Below, piece after piece: positions 1 to 13,403 of a stretch of 64,000 nt of DNA (position 1 is its first letter; each line of letters opens with the position of its first letter). The stretch is taken from NCBI RefSeq assembly GCF_037975245.1, contig NC_092565.1:2240499-2304498 (forward strand), given 5' to 3'. Origin of the DNA: Apostichopus japonicus. Its lineage: Eukaryota > Echinodermata > Holothuroidea > Aspidochirotida > Stichopodidae. The notes under the pieces were generated by a model that saw only the letters and a list, made by a program, of their open reading frames with translations, was not told the origin of the DNA and ran no database searches. The position numbers and the translations under genes are program-made.

Positions 1-680
1 TAGTTTAAAACTGCATTGCTTGATTGTGACCTTAGTTTAGATGGTGTGGACAATTTACATTTTACTTTGAAGAGCTGACTGAATCATTGGACGCGTATAT
101 GCCTAAAGCATTGGTCTGTACCTTTGGTACAAAGTAGCATTTTCAGGGGTCATTATCGGAGTCATAATAGTTTAATTGCTCACTCATTACAAAGCAAAAT
201 AGCTTTTAATGATATTTTGCTCTCTTTGTCCATGACTTGGTAGTAGTCCTTTTAAGCAATGAGTTATTTTTAAGAGAAGGCTCTAACTTAGTGGGGAGTG
301 TCAAAGGGAAAGCCCTTTTGTCTGCAACTCATTTGTATGTCATTACTTATTAACAGCTAATGCTAGAATGTGAAAGATGGAAGCATCCCTTCTTCTAGGA
401 TGGTAGTACTTTACATGGATACAATTCCCCAGTTCACTACAATCTATTAATAATTTATTTCCAATAAGTCTTTGAAACATTAGTGAAAAAAGGGTTTGTT
501 GTTTTAAATTATGGCTTTTAATTCTTCTCCCAGCCCCTTTCCAACTGGCTCTTTAACAATTTATATTAAAGTTAGCACCACATGTGCCTGTACGCAATAA
601 CATACTTTTAAATGTAAAAGTTCCCAAACTTTATACCTATGGAGACGTTCATTGGTACTATACTATCCATGTTTAATATC
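1..680. other. Non-coding, nothing recognised
   Basis: AT-rich sequence with no coding signal, repeat or RNA motif that I can see. Confidence 0.5.
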
Positions 681-1510
681 AATCAAATATTCACAAACAA
701 GGACTCCAAAGTTAAATCAGTACTCCAAAATAAGATTAGTACTCCCACACTATACTGTATACAAATAATTATATAAGATGTGCACCTATTTGAGCTCAGA
801 CATAGAAATTAACTTGAGTTGCAACTTCAAATATTCACGAACAAGGACTCTAAAGTTAAATAGTACTCCAAAATAAAAATTAGTACCCCCACATTGTACT
901 GTATACCAAAATTTATGTAAGATTTGCTAGTTCCTTGTCTGAAATATGAGGTAAAACTTGGAAAATTTTAATTCAAGGATTTGTTTTCTATGAAAAACGC
1001 ATATTTGAGCTCAGAAATAGAAAATAACTTGAGTTGCAACTTCAAATAGTCACGAACAAGGATTACAAAGTTGAAACAGTATACTCCACAATAAAAATCA
1101 ATACCACCACACTGTACTGTATCTCAACAATGATGTGAGTTTTGCGAGTGTTTCTTGTCTGAAATATGTGGTAAAAGTTGGAAAATTTTAATTCAAGGAT
1201 TTGTTTTCTATATAAAGCACATATTTGAGCTCAGACATAGAACTTAACTTGAGTTGCAACTTCAAAAAGTCACGAACAAGGATTCCAAATTTGAAACAGT
1301 ACTACAAAATAAAAATCAGTACCCACACACTGTACTGTATCTCAAGAATACTGTAAGGTTTGCTAGTTTCTTGTCTGAAATATGTATCTTAATTGTCAAA
1401 GATTTGTTTCCAATAAAAGACACATATTTGAGTTCAGACATAGATATTAACTTGAGTTGCAACTTCAAATAGTCACAAAGAAGGACTCAAAAGTTAAAAC
1501 AGTAGCCTAC
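681..1510. repeat. About 4 tandem copies of a 205-220-bp repeat
   Basis: The block ATTTGAGCTCAGACATAG recurs at about 791, 1006, 1226 and 1429, followed each time by CTTGAGTTGCAACTTCAAA and GGACT(C/A)CAAAGTT. Copies are diverged and of unequal length. Short open frames here are by-products. Confidence 0.88.
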
Positions 1511-2520
1511 TCTGATCATTGTTTGAACCAACTCCTTCATTGGGTACTATGTAGTCCCCATATAATATTGCAGATCCATTCATTTGAATATTTTTTTCAG
1601 GCCCGTGAGAATCATTGATTATTGCCTATCCTCAGTTCCCTACCCACATCCTGACCCCCTCCCTACAGTAATAAAACGCTAGATTCACTGCAATTGTATA
1701 AAAGTCCTTTTAAAGTATATCTGCAGAGATGTACGGTGAGTATAATGTAGGTATAATCATTGTTTGAACCAACACTTTAATTTGGGTACTATGTATTCCC
1801 CAAATAATGTTCTAGATCCATTCACTTGAATATTTTTTTTTCACATTCCCATAGTGTTATTATGTTATTTAACCTAATAACCTATTAAGAAATATTCCAA
1901 AATGTAATTTCAGATACACAAGGATGCCCATTAATACTGAATATCAAATAGTAATTATTGCGGATGTACACACTGTAATATACATGATTATGAAAAATCT
2001 ACCAGTGCTGAATCCCAATTGTCTCCTTTACCTCCACTGAGTTGCCATGGAGAGAGCAAAGCTAAGTTGCAGAGAAATTAATGTTAACAAATCTTATATA
2101 AATTACTAAGCATAAGTGTCCATTATTTATCACTATTGCTACTCTGTGTAATCGTTACTTCCTCTCGCCTCTTCCAATTCTTTCAGAACTTTGCAGGTTA
2201 AATAATATTAGTTTCACATAATTGTAAAGTATAGTGAAACTAAAAAAAATCGGTCAGTGAAGGCCCATCAGAATCATTGATTATTGTTCAGTTCCCTACC
2301 CACACCCTGACCCCCCTACCTAAAGTAATCCCAATATACTGAATTTTAAATAGTAAATATTGCCCATGTACACACTGTAATATGCATGATTACCTAAAAT
2401 CTTCCAGTACTGAATCCCAATTGTTTTCTTTACTTTCCACTGAGTTGCCTCAGAATGTGTACTATATTGTCCTTAAATAATGTTCTAGATTCATTCATTA
2501 TTATATAATTTTACATTCCC
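1511..2520. repeat. Scrambled diverged direct repeats
   Basis: Several blocks occur twice or three times: ATCATTGTTTGAACCAAC (1515, 1756), GAATCATTGATTATTG with CAGTTCCCTACCCACA (1610, 2271), GTACACACTGTAATAT with CTGAATCCCAATTGT (1965, 2369), AATAATGTTCTAGAT (1803, 2475). The order suggests an old higher-order tandem array broken by deletions. Confidence 0.7.
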
Positions 2521-5500
2521 ATGGTGACACTACTGCTACTCTGCTGATTTCAGCTGAACATAGTAGACTGATAATAGTGATATAGACCATATTCCTATTA
2601 TGAAATAGGTTTTTATACCACAACGATTGATGAGAATGCTGTTACAAACAGTATGGCTTATAAGTCCAAAACAATCTGATTAGGTTATGTTTTGTTTACT
2701 CAACATTAGAAGTAAGAGAAAAATCTAAGCAAATCAGGTGGATTATAAGCAGGTGCCACATGACTGCCCTTCTAAACCTCACTGGAGAAGTATGTTTTGC
2801 TTATGTAGTTTTTTTTTTTTTATATCAATGTCTCATTTAAAAGAAATATTACAGGCTGGCTCTCTCCAATCAAACTATCAATAGCTGACAGTTCTCAAAA
2901 CCTGTTTACAACAATTTATATTTTTAATGTCAATGAAGAAGTCATATTGTTGATGTATCATGCGAAATAAAACGAAAGTAAAAATAGCACAACATGATTT
3001 ACACTACATACAGCATATAGGTGCAGATCGGAAACAAAAACTGGCCAATATATGTGAGTAATTATACCGCCTGTTCCCTCCATGTTCATCTGCTAAGCCA
3101 TATTTTACTATGTTTCCTTTCTAGTCGGTCATCATTCCCAAAGTAACAAAATGGTTCCCAGTAAAGTGGCTTCAAAGGATCCGGTAATGCTCTCCCACAC
3201 CTGGGGTATTGGTGTGTTAACTCTTCAGAAGTTCCTGATACTTCAAGTCCAATTCCATCCAAAAAATATATAAGTTTGATATTTTCTCACCATGTTTATA
3301 TGTATTAGGAGCTCTACGTGGTCCAGAACTTTAGTTTTTAACTATGAGGGTGATGTGTAGGATTGCCTACAAATTTCAGTATTAAGTTATGTTGTAATTT
3401 TGTTATAACATTTCTCATTTACAACAATAAGAAATAAATTGTATGAAACTTGTTGTTCCAAGTAAGGCATGCATCGATCAACACAAGAGTATTTGTAAGA
3501 GAAAATGGGAGGATCAGCACCCTGGGATCCTTACTATGATGTGTGAAACCATATTTCAATGTGTTTCTTCCTTGGTCCCTTAGTTTGTCCAAAAATACAA
3601 ATCTGACCCCAACTATAGGTTTATAATGTACCAAGAGTGGTGTCCCAACACTGAGGTGTCGGTCTGTATGTGTGTGCTTTTTTTCTTCTTTTTTTTCACG
3701 GTTAAACTTTTGTGCGAATGTACAATACTCCAATTGGGGCATGGTATCTTAATGCATTCATATCACATTGTTTTACATCTGGAACTCTATAAGTATTATT
3801 TCGACCCAAGAATCACCAGGCTATAGGGTGGTGGCCTGAACGGTATAGGAAGACAGCACTGCGCGTCGGTGTTTGTTGTCAGGCTGTGTGAATCTCGCCG
3901 ATCGGATGACAGGCACTGCATTGTTTATCGTAATGGCATTGCCAAGGTGGAATTCCATGTCCTCCATTAGTCAGCAAAAGCATCCGGTAGATTACGTCGA
4001 GAGTCGTTGAGATAATTCAAATTAATTATTGCCTTTTTCATCTGTCTTTTTCTCGCTAAGTAATCAAAGTTTATTTCAGATTAAATTTATGCTCATGTCT
4101 GCCTAGGTTCGACTCCGCGCCGGAGCACTATGTTTTTTAATTTTTTTTTTATTAATTTACATTTTTGGTTGTTGTCAATATCTACATGCCTATGCATGGT
4201 GTTTTAAGTTTGTTTCGCTTTGTTTGTCTGTTTTTTATTGTTTTTTTTTTTTTTTTTGGTCATTGCAATATTTTGCACAACTTGTCAATAGAAATCGATC
4301 GGAACTTAAGACCTGAGTAGTAAATTTGATTACTGTCTCACTCGTCGCCTTTCACTAGAAATTTTAATGAAAGTATACATAGGAACGAAAACTGTACCTG
4401 CAATGAAAAGAAATGCTTCTTTTGTACAGCATAAAGCCACCGCGACATCTTTTCTGACAAGCTTGATCATATTTTTCTTCGGGAATGTTGTGTCATTATT
4501 TAGCCTTTGTATTATAAACCGTTAAGTGTGGAAACAGCTTTGCTCCTGTTAGAACAACTTCACATTTCTTAAATGCTGATTAACTGAGGCAGGTGTTTGA
4601 AAGACTGTGATAAAAAAGGTACGGTAATGTCATGAACAATGCCACGAGCATGTTGACGTGGAGTGCATTCCCTTCTCCGCGCATTAAAAACAATCGAAAT
4701 ATGCGGTAATAATGACAGTACACAAAGTAGATAATGCGGATACAGCAGACAAATCCGAGAATAAAACCTAGTAGCGTGGAGGATTCAATTATGACATACT
4801 AGGACTTTCTACTGGTAAACTCTACTTCTGGTCGAATAAATCTATCTAATTTCTTCCTTATCTAGCTTTTGCTCTGTATGTTACGTATTATGACCAAAAC
4901 AAATATGAATTGCACGACAAATTCCATGTATATTCGTCTAAGAATAGTTCCGTTTCGAATCTAACGCTACGTTGCTATGGTAACATCGTAGAATTACAGA
5001 AGGTATACGTCTGGAGTATTTATAGTAAAAGGTAGCAAGTCAAAAGAAAATAAAAGAACGGATGGCCTACATTGACTTTTTAGGCATACAGTGCGTACAT
5101 TTAACACAATTTTTTTCTGATTATTAAATGCAGCTCAAAACTAGTTTACAAATTACCTCAAACACCTGTGCTTGTAGCTTATGAGCGTAATTTGTGATTT
5201 AACTCTGTTTAAATACCACTCGTTCGCTGTATTGTAGGTATATGCACGGACAAAATAAATATTTTACTGTTGCACACATGCATATGAAAGCTGGTTTTCT
5301 ATTTTGTGCTACAATAGGTATTTTAATAGGGTATAGGTTGTTGTTTTGGTTGTCTTGATGGTGGACCACTCCCCTCATATTTCCCCATTCTGCTGAAATT
5401 ATCCACCTATTTTGGATCAAATTTAGTCAAGTGATAATGTCAAGAAACAGGGGTACTTGAGCAGCAACTTGGTTTTGAACTGCTATTTAGGTGAACAGTT

Positions 5501-6190
5501 CAATTTCAAGTTTTTGTGTGGGAGTGAAAAAGAGACTTAAGTTTCCTATCACCAAAGTAATGTAAATGTGACCACTTAAGACTTGATAAAATTGTAACGA
5601 CAAATCTATGTCCAGTCTTGTTATCTTTTATGTATTACTGTGTTCTTTCAAAATTGCATGACGTTGCCCAGTGTTGAGGGTTTTATCATTTCAAAAAGTA
5701 TCACCTAAGTTGACGCTCTAATTCCATATACTAACTTGGGATGACAGTTTCCTATATTAAGAAAAGATTGCATTGCATTTTTCTTTTCCTTTAATTCTCA
5801 AATCAACTGTCATTCTCTCAAGCCATGCGTGAATTATTATGGGGTTTTCCCTCACTATTAACAACCAATTCCCCTTCCCCCTTTTTACAGAATAAGCAGT
5901 GGTAACAGTAAGAAATTAATACCACTTTGATGGATGTATCATGAAAGAAGTTCCATGCGCATCATCTCAATGTAGCGTCTTCACATGTCAAATGTAAAAT
6001 AGCAAATGTCCTTCAATCACCCTGCCTCCACCAGCCCCAGCCCTTTCATCATCTACCCTAGAAATTACCACCATTACAACTTGGAAAATAGTTACATTGG
6101 TAAAGAGTGAAATTATGTGACATATTTTTTTGTATATCAACCTTTGCCAAATCTAAATGTCCTTAGAGATCAAGTAGCACGCCATTTCCC
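2521..6190. other. Non-coding, nothing firm
   Basis: No convincing exon on either strand. Contains T homopolymers near 2809 and 4231. At 4109-4121 a GGTTCGACTCC box resembles a Pol III B box, but no A box or acceptor stem could be fitted. Confidence 0.5.
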
Positions 6191-6193
6191 CAC

Positions 6194-6301
6194 CATATCA
6201 CCTGCTGCCTCCCTGGAATGGACAATAAACACTCTTCATTAACAGTTCATATCACCTGCTGCCTCCCTGGAATGGACAATAAACACTCTTCATTAACAGT
6301 T
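6194..6301. repeat. 2 x 54-bp perfect tandem duplication
   Basis: CATATCACCTGCTGCCTCCC...AACAGTT occurs at 6194 and again at 6248 with no visible difference, so it is recent. Confidence 0.93.
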
Positions 6302-7337
6302 AGAAGTAGTCAATCACATGTCATATGTGAATTAATTTTTTTCCTCATCATTCCCCCCCCCTTACTTCCACAGGACGTACTGACAATGGAACAGAAGTAT
6401 ATTATATTTGAGTAAGATTGGAATCGCATAACTTCAAGTGAAGTCCCCATAAACCAATTCAATGTGTGTAAAGTCAGTTCAGGGTTTCCCCAATGGGGAA
6501 AGTCTAAAATAGTAACACTTTAACAAAATAAAATAAAAACGTAATTAATAGCTTACTTAATTGTGGATGGAAAGGTCATTACAAATGTGAAGTTTGAAAT
6601 CTCTGTGATCATTGTAACTAATGTCCCCATAATGATAGCTGCAAGTTCGATGCCCCATAAACATGCACCTAACCAGGCGCGTATCCAGGATTTTCTTACC
6701 CGGGGGGCGCGAATTACTATCTAAGCGGAGCGCCACCATCGGTTGGCGCGCAGCGTACAAGAAAATTTCTGGTTTTGATACCCCCCAGATCACCGGAAAT
6801 GGCACTTCTCGGGCTTGAAAATGACCAACCAGATGTACACTTTTACCTGAGAACCAAGTATTGCCCAATAGTTTTCTTTCCATCCATAACCTTTTTGAAG
6901 ATTTTCACCAGTCACACATCATGTTCGACCTCATCGCATCTCCTGTGGATCATTGCTTTTGTAGGTGATTCTACGTCGCGGTCCACAATACCCGACAGCC
7001 CCACTTTTCAAGGTTTTCAGCCCATTATTTGTTGAGAATTTGAAAATTCACATTTCTCGTGAATAAACTCACTTGAAAACATACCCATAATGTTGCCAAA
7101 AAATGTCATCTATGGACAACCAATATAGAAAAACCTCCCTGAAACCCTAACAGACCGGTCAAAATTACACTAGTAGAGGGAAGTATGATGAAGAATGTTG
7201 GTGAGGAAATTTTCTAAAATTCAGACACACTAATTTATTGGTGTAGAAATATTAAAACCTGTTATAACGGCTATTATAAAACTTGGTTGAAGAAAATGAA
7301 AAAATAGCAGATATTTCCTTCAACCGAACAATACACA

Positions 7338-7741
7338 CATAGGCGTAGGAGGCAGGGGCTCCTACTGAAAGAAAAATAAATTGCAATGATGTAGCTAAAG
7401 GAAATGAATAGTTTAAAAAATATCTCCTTGATAATTAAAATAAAGTTGTAAGCTTGGCCGACTAATTCGACATTACTAATGTAAAAGAGAATTTGACATA
7501 ATTGGACCTCCATGCTTTTTCTCCATCTACATAAGACATTTCGTTGTTTACAGCATCCCGCGGTATACTGCGCAATTTCCACGAACCGTACGGTACACAA
7601 TGACATGCGAGGTAACAACCGATGCTTACTTATATGATATTGATATTACCGTGTTAAACGCGCGCGGAGCGCGCGAAAAATTTAGGTTATATTTTTTCGG
7701 GTAAAGTCGTTACAGTCCCCAAAATCAAATGGGTTACTATG
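7338..7741 (+). mobile_element. hAT-like element nested in composite copy 1
   Basis: Starts CATAGGCGTAGG. Its right end is eroded (TACTATG), but the flanks AATACACA / ACTACACA still match 7 of 8. The intact homologue in composite copy 2 has perfect ends and duplication. Holds a GC palindrome (CGCGCGCGGAGCGCGCG) near 7658. Confidence 0.7.
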
Positions 7742-8112
7742 ACTACACACATCGACAGTTTTGAGGCTGTTCATCCTGGTGTGGTTTGGTTTACAAATTC
7801 GAACAGGCGCGTAGCGAATACTTTGCCAAGGGAGGGACGAAGCCTGTAGGCAAACTATCTAAGCGTAGCGCCACCACGAGTTGGCGCGAAGCGTACAAGG
7901 AAATTTTGGCCGAAAATGCCTCCCAGATCGCTGGATATGACACTTCCACTGCCTTGTAAGTTGCATCTAAGCATTTTCTATTTTGAATTTACTAGCGATA
8001 TCATAAAAAAAATGTGCTCGGGGGGCGGTCGCCCCCTTCCCGAAATGCGTCATGTTCTCCGACGACTCCGACCAGCCACAGTTGGTTTCATAGCACAATG
8101 GTTTAAGGCGTC

Positions 8113-8114
<2 letters not shown>

Positions 8115-8145
<31 letters not shown>
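8115..8145. repeat. (CA)n microsatellite
   Basis: About 15 uninterrupted CA units inside the composite element; the copy at 40.67 kb has only about 5, so it expanded after transposition. Confidence 0.95.
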
Positions 8146-8147
<2 letters not shown>

Positions 8148-8540
8148 GTTATGGTAGACCATATATAGTATATATATAGATACATTAGTGAGAGAGGAAA
8201 AATGGAAACGTCAAAAATGGAGTTGTCGGTGAAAGGGGTAGGGTGATGCGCCCGCCCCTTCCGACATCCTCAATCCGTCACTGGCTACCCTGTGTATATA
8301 ATATGGATCAGCGCTGTAATGAAGTCACTGTTCGTGTTTCTCTTCCCGGTGTCTTGGCATATTTATTCTACTCCCTCCTCTTTTTTCTCTCTTTCTTCTT
8401 TTTCTTTTCCCTTCCTTCCTCCTCCTCTTTTCCCCCTCTTTTTTCCTTTTTTTCTTATCTTTTTTTCCTTTCCTCTTTTTCTTACCCGGGGGGCGCGCGC
8501 CCCCAACGCCCCCCCCTGGATACGCACCTGCTAACGTCCA

Positions 8541-8765
8541 CCTAACACCCAATGCAAGCTTATGTTTGGTGTGTAGGAGTATCACATTGAGTCGAAGAAG
8601 CCTAATGCTTTCTGGGGACGTCAAAGATCATATAGGGTCACCAAGCGTCAAATTTTGAAAACTTTGTAAACAAGATATATCAAGAAGGGAAGCTTGGACC
8701 AATCTCATATTTAGTATAGTTGTGAAACATTAAGTACAAGAAGCCTATAGTATTTCCTACTTTAT
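8541..8765. repeat. Dispersed repeat containing GATATATCAAGAAGGGAAGC block
   Basis: Shares (A/T)TATCAAGAAGGGAAGCTTGGACCAAT and GGTCACCAAGCGTCAAATTTTG-type blocks with 12090-12320 and, in part, 57110-57230. Confidence 0.75.
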
Positions 8766-11700
8766 GTGGTACCCCTACAACAGAATTGTCATAGGGGCAT
8801 TTCTCACAAAGGGAGCATTATAACACTTTACGGAGCGCCATGATGTACAAAGATTTTTTTTGCCCAAAATGCCTCCCACGTTGCAGTAAATAAACAATAA
8901 TAAGAGTATCGTATTACGTAGCAGACGAACTTTCAGGTCCCGGGAAGATTGAGAAGGGTCGCTTATAGCTTCCTTCAGCCTGAAAAGAGGGCTTTAGTGA
9001 TATTCTGATTTTAGTTGAATTTTATTTTTCGGGGTACTCAAAGGGGGTGGGAGCGACCGCTGCCATTGCTCTCCCGCCCCCTGGCTAAGTTCCTGAGCAC
9101 AGAAGTATTTTCTGTGGAATGTATTCACATAGGCGTAGGAGCCCAATTTGATCGGGGTAGGGGGGGGGGTGGGGCTGTAACGACTTGAACGAAAAATATA
9201 ACCAACATTTTTCGAGCGCTACGCGCGCGCTCAGCATGATAATGTGCGTATCATATAGGCATGCAAAGGTTATAACATCGCATACCAATAACATACAATC
9301 ATTTTCCGTGTTATTAACCTTCCATATTGGTTATAATTATTGGGGAAGTCTTTACAATAATAATGATAATAATAATATCAGTTTAACCATTGAAAAACAC
9401 AATGCAAATTACTTTGTGCCCGAAAAAATTCTCAGCATATTGCCCGAATTTTCACAAAAAAATACTTCCCTTATGCAATGCATGTTGAGACCTGTGCTAC
9501 CTCTCTTCTCTATCCTACAGTCTTGTTCGGGAGGAGGAACTAATATAATCCTGTATTTAATTGGATTTCTTTGGCAGCTTTTTAGTGTCAATTTGTATGT
9601 GGGGTAGTGCTCTGCAGAGTAGCAACTACATCCATAGGGATTCTGGGGGAAATACAGTGTTTAGGAGATTTAGGTCTATTATGGAGCTGGTGATGGGTCT
9701 GTTTGCAGCCATCATGTGGCTTGAAACTTCTACTCCCTCACTCCTCTGCAAACCTCCTCCCTTCAGTGATGACATGTTGTCTGTAACAGTATAGAATGTG
9801 GTTTGAGAGGCTGACTATTTCCGTGTAATCGGTGAGTTATTTCAAGTTAATATTATAAATCAGTATATATACTATTAGCCTGTTTGCTAACAAAAGCAGT
9901 GCATGGACTGAAATAGTGAATATTTAAATGTTACAAAGTTATTTTGTGTTATTATTACATTCTTTTGTCATTTCGTGACTCAGAATTAACTAGATCTCAT
10001 GTAGGCAAGGGGTAGGAAGCTTCCAAAAGGTGGGGGAGGCGCGTGCCCCCAGTGCCTCCTCCTCTGCTCCTACCCCCCCCCCCCTACATGTAGGCATCAC
10101 ATCAAGAGTAAATATTTCTAGTTACAGTGACATGATGCATTGTGGGGTGTACTGTCGCAAGTATTTGTTCGTCAAATGTATTAAAGAGATCTAACTAGTG
10201 TCATGGTGACACAGTCAGTAATGTTACTTGAGAAAAGAAGTTTGCGTCCCAGGGACACAAGTCCCTAAAAAAGTTTGCGTCCTGTTATAAAAGCTTGGAT
10301 CCCTTTCGAACACCAATTGTGTTATTGTATGACCTACTTTTACGAGTGTATTTTTAAAAATGCGATCCTCGGGCTATTACTGCCTATAATGTGTGAATGG
10401 TCTACACAATATAATGAGCAGGTGGCCCAGCGCTTAGCATCGCTGTTTGAAAGGGGCGGCCCGCCCCTCTTTTCGCCCACCCTGCCCTTTCAACCAATTT
10501 TAACCGCAGCCCCCCTCTTTCATCTGCCCTTGTACTCGGTAGTAGCTCAGGCTTTGACCTTGCAGCGATTCCAACAACCAACTCTTCACAAATCTCTGTT
10601 AGCCTACCTACAGTGTGCATATCTCTCGCTAAATTCCACACAGTTCACTGTACTACTGCATGTACATACCCCTGTTCGAACTTCATTTTCAACTACACAT
10701 TCGCAAATCCTCAAAACCTGATCCAACATTTACCAGCCCCACGAAAATGACACTCGACCTATGTAAATAACTTTTTTTCACAATTTCGATTTAACAATAA
10801 AAAAAATTGACTTCTGCTTTAGACGATGCATGAAGTACAGTAGTTTACACACGAACGTTGCACAAAAATAAATTGACTGAACCATTTTGTCAAACGGACC
10901 GTGAAGAAGTTTGCAAGAAAGAAGCTACTGTGGAATGAATGGACATTTTACATAAGCAACTCTCAATAAGAGAGAAAAAAACATATTGTAGACAATGGGA
11001 AAGGGACTATTGTCAAATCACTGGAAATTTGGACAAGCATCATTGACAACTTTTAGCATGAAAATATCGGTAAAATGGGAAATGTTGTTAACCATATACC
11101 TTGCGGTTGATTGTTATTATTTATTAGTTTTCAAACAAATTCAATCATCGGTAGGGTTGGAAGGAATTTTGGCGCTTTTCAGAAGATGTTGTGTGTTTCT
11201 TTTAAACGAAGAAAGAAAGATGTTCATTCAATTTTTTTTATGTTTTACATAGACCTAGTTGTTAGTGAGTGAATTTTGGGTTTGTTCTGTAATAAAAAAG
11301 GTTTCGTCCGCGGGACGCAAGCAATTTGAAGGTTTTGCACCCCTGGCTAAAACATTGCGCCACGGACACAGAATCCTGCGTTCGGTCAATTCCGTGCATT
11401 TATTGTGTAATTCTATTGCTGTATACTTTTAAAGTTCATATGTTTTATTCATCCTACTCAATACTCACAACCTGCCACTTGGACCCCTTCCCCCATATCA
11501 GTGTAATACTTTTGCCCTCCAAAAACTATTCCTTGGCCCCTAGTTGCCCCCCCCCCCCCCGAGATTGACTAGGCTTGCGCCGCCACTGCTTGTCTCAGTT
11601 TGATTATTCCAATCATTGGACAAAATAAATGTAAGCCCTACTATTTTCCTTTTCGATGATTTAATGTCCTGGAAGATGTAATTGCTTAGTTTGATGATTC

Positions 11701-12085
11701 ATCTCGGCTTCAGCAAACGAAAATTTGATTGAAATCGCAGCTGAAATCAATACGAGACCAGACAAGACATTCCCCAGTAATGCGGCATCTAACTTTATTC
11801 AATTCATTGTTTTTTCTACAATGATTTTTATTACCATTTAATGGGTAAATTACCCGCATGCGAGAAAATGAAAATTAACTTTAAGTCGTTTTCCGTCCTT
11901 GTACGTCACTGTTCCATGCAATCATGTTTGATTTTGCGGTTAATCCTTCCAGCCACCTTAGAAGAGTCCAGCACTTCTAAACCTCGAACCTGAAAAAGAA
12001 CGACAGAAGCAAATTTCATTTTTTGTTTCGATGATAATCCTAACCTTTGTAGTCGTGCAGGCGGATGAGCGTGTGTTCTTGTTAT
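8766..12085. other. Non-coding, fragments of mobile elements
   Basis: At 9128-9290 there is a reverse-oriented fragment of the nested hAT-like family (CATAGGCGTAGGAGCCCAATTTG-type end, then CGAGCGCTACGCGCGCGCTC). An (AAT)n run lies at 9355-9377 and C homopolymers near 10071 and 11548. Longer open frames at 9185-9607 and 10275-10721 have no recognisable domain and overlap repeat-like CG-rich blocks. I do not call genes. Confidence 0.5.
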
Positions 12086-12089
12086 AAAC

Positions 12090-12320
12090 ACGATATCTCA
12101 AGAAGGGAAGCCTGGACCAATCTAATATTTGGTGTATAGGAGTATCACATTGAGTAGAAGGGCCTATTGTTTTTAGAGGAGGTTAAAGGTCATTTGAGGT
12201 CACCAGGGGTCAAATTGTGAAAGCCTTGTAAAAGCGATATCTCAATTAGGGAAGCTTAGACGAATCTCATATAAAGTACGTAGTTGTGACACGTGCAGGT
12301 CAAAGTTCATTTGACGTCAC
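12090..12320. repeat. Dispersed repeat, second copy (GGTCATTTGAGGTCACCAGG family)
   Basis: Contains GATATCTCAAGAAGGGAAGC twice in degenerate tandem form, and GGTCATTTGAGGTCACCAGG followed by GGTCAAATTGTGAAA. Period about 130 bp. Confidence 0.75.
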
Positions 12321-12489
12321 CAGGTGTCAATTTGATCTACCGTATCTCCCATCGACCACACTATTAGATAACATATGCGTTAGGCCTCATTAGAGGCTGT
12401 TGGCAATTGGAAATTAGCTTAAGGGCATCCGTAGATATGAATCAAGAAGTTTTGACCAAATCTCCATTGACTTAAGAGTGTCGGTAACT

Positions 12490-12755
12490 TACGTCGCTAC
12501 GTAGCGAGGAATTTGCCAAGGGAGGGGTGAAACTGTAACAGCTGTAGCAAACTATCTAAGCGTAGCGCCACCTTGTGTTGGCGCGAAGCGCACAAGAAAA
12601 GTTTGGCCGAAAATGCCTCCCAGATCGCTGGAAATGGCACTTTCCAGGCCTTGTTAGTTGCATCTTAGCATTTTTTATTTTGAAATTACTAGCGATATCA
12701 TAAAAAATATGCTCAAGTTAGGGGGGCGGTTGCCCCCTTCGCCCCCTGGCTACAG
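12490..12755. mobile_element. hAT-like MITE fragment related to the 25.5-kb element
   Basis: Runs from GTAGCGAGGAATTTGCCAAG through CTATCTAAGCGTAGCGCCAC to CGCCCCCTGGCTAC, the order seen in the 25484-25758 element. Ends eroded; no target duplication found. Confidence 0.65.
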
Positions 12756-13162
12756 TGCATAAAGGTGTAATGTAATGTGACGTTGTACTGTTTGTATTGG
12801 AATGAACGATATCATTATGGATAATCGGTAGACTGAAAACTTATCTGTTCTCGAGAGCATTTTCTAATTGACTGAGCGCCACTGAACATTGTTTTGTAAT
12901 TTTGGGTATTAGGCGCTACATAAGTTATTTGTTGATTGATTTATATTATATCATTGCTTCCGTTGTTGAAGTTTTCCGTCGTATTTCGCAATTGTCGAGA
13001 TTCATTGCCAAATAAAACTTGGAAATGACCAGGTGCCGTTACGAAAATTAACTGTCACCTAGTTGGATGTTTTAGAGGCAAACCAGACGCAAAATCTTGG
13101 GGACCAGGGGTAAAATTCAACTGGCGCCTGCTTAATGTGGGGCTTGTAGATGTACCACATTG

Positions 13163-13403
13163 AGTAGGAAAAAACCTGTTGTCTTTGGTAGAGATTAATC
13201 TGTATGCTGAATACAAGAAAAGTTCCATCTCGGTCATCAGCTGCCAATGTGAATATTGTTTGTCATATCTCAATGCGTTTTGCTGTACTACTTAGATTGA
13301 TGTATGTTCTTCATCCTGGCTAGACCCCACAGCCTAGTGGGTCACATTCATATAAGATTATTTATGTAGCATCATTGAAACCACACTGCGGGTTTGCTGT
13401 CTG
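13163..13403. repeat. Dispersed repeat, copy at 13.2 kb
   Basis: About 240 bp, roughly nine in ten bases alike with 57430-57662 (GCATGTTCTTCATCCTGGCT and CCACACTGC(G/A)GGTTTGCTGTCTG blocks), same orientation. Confidence 0.85.

Larger units (their letters stand above)
6674..8530 (+). mobile_element. Composite DNA transposon copy 1 (5-bp target duplication)
   Basis: 1857 bp between inverted ends CAGGCGCGTATCCAGG and CCTGGATACGCACCTG, flanked by exact 5-bp duplications CTAAC (6669-6673, 8531-8535). Same architecture as copies at 39096 and 52642. Contains, in order, a CG-rich end block, a nested hAT-like element (7338-7741), a block like the 25.5-kb MITE (from 7804), a (CA)n run, a pyrimidine-rich strand (about 8372-8485) and a CCCGGGGGGCGCGCGCCCCC palindrome. 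No transposase. Superfamily uncertain; hAT variants with 5-bp duplications are known. Confidence 0.85.

Noticed and set aside
8243-8545. Overlapping open frames rich in Phe, Ser and Leu (and Lys/Arg/Glu on the other strand)
   Set aside because: They read the polypyrimidine/polypurine tract of the composite transposon; the same artefacts occur at 40.9 and 52.7 kb.
10275-10721. 148-codon plus-strand open frame
   Set aside because: Overlaps CG-rich blocks of mobile-element type; composition is low-information and no domain is seen.
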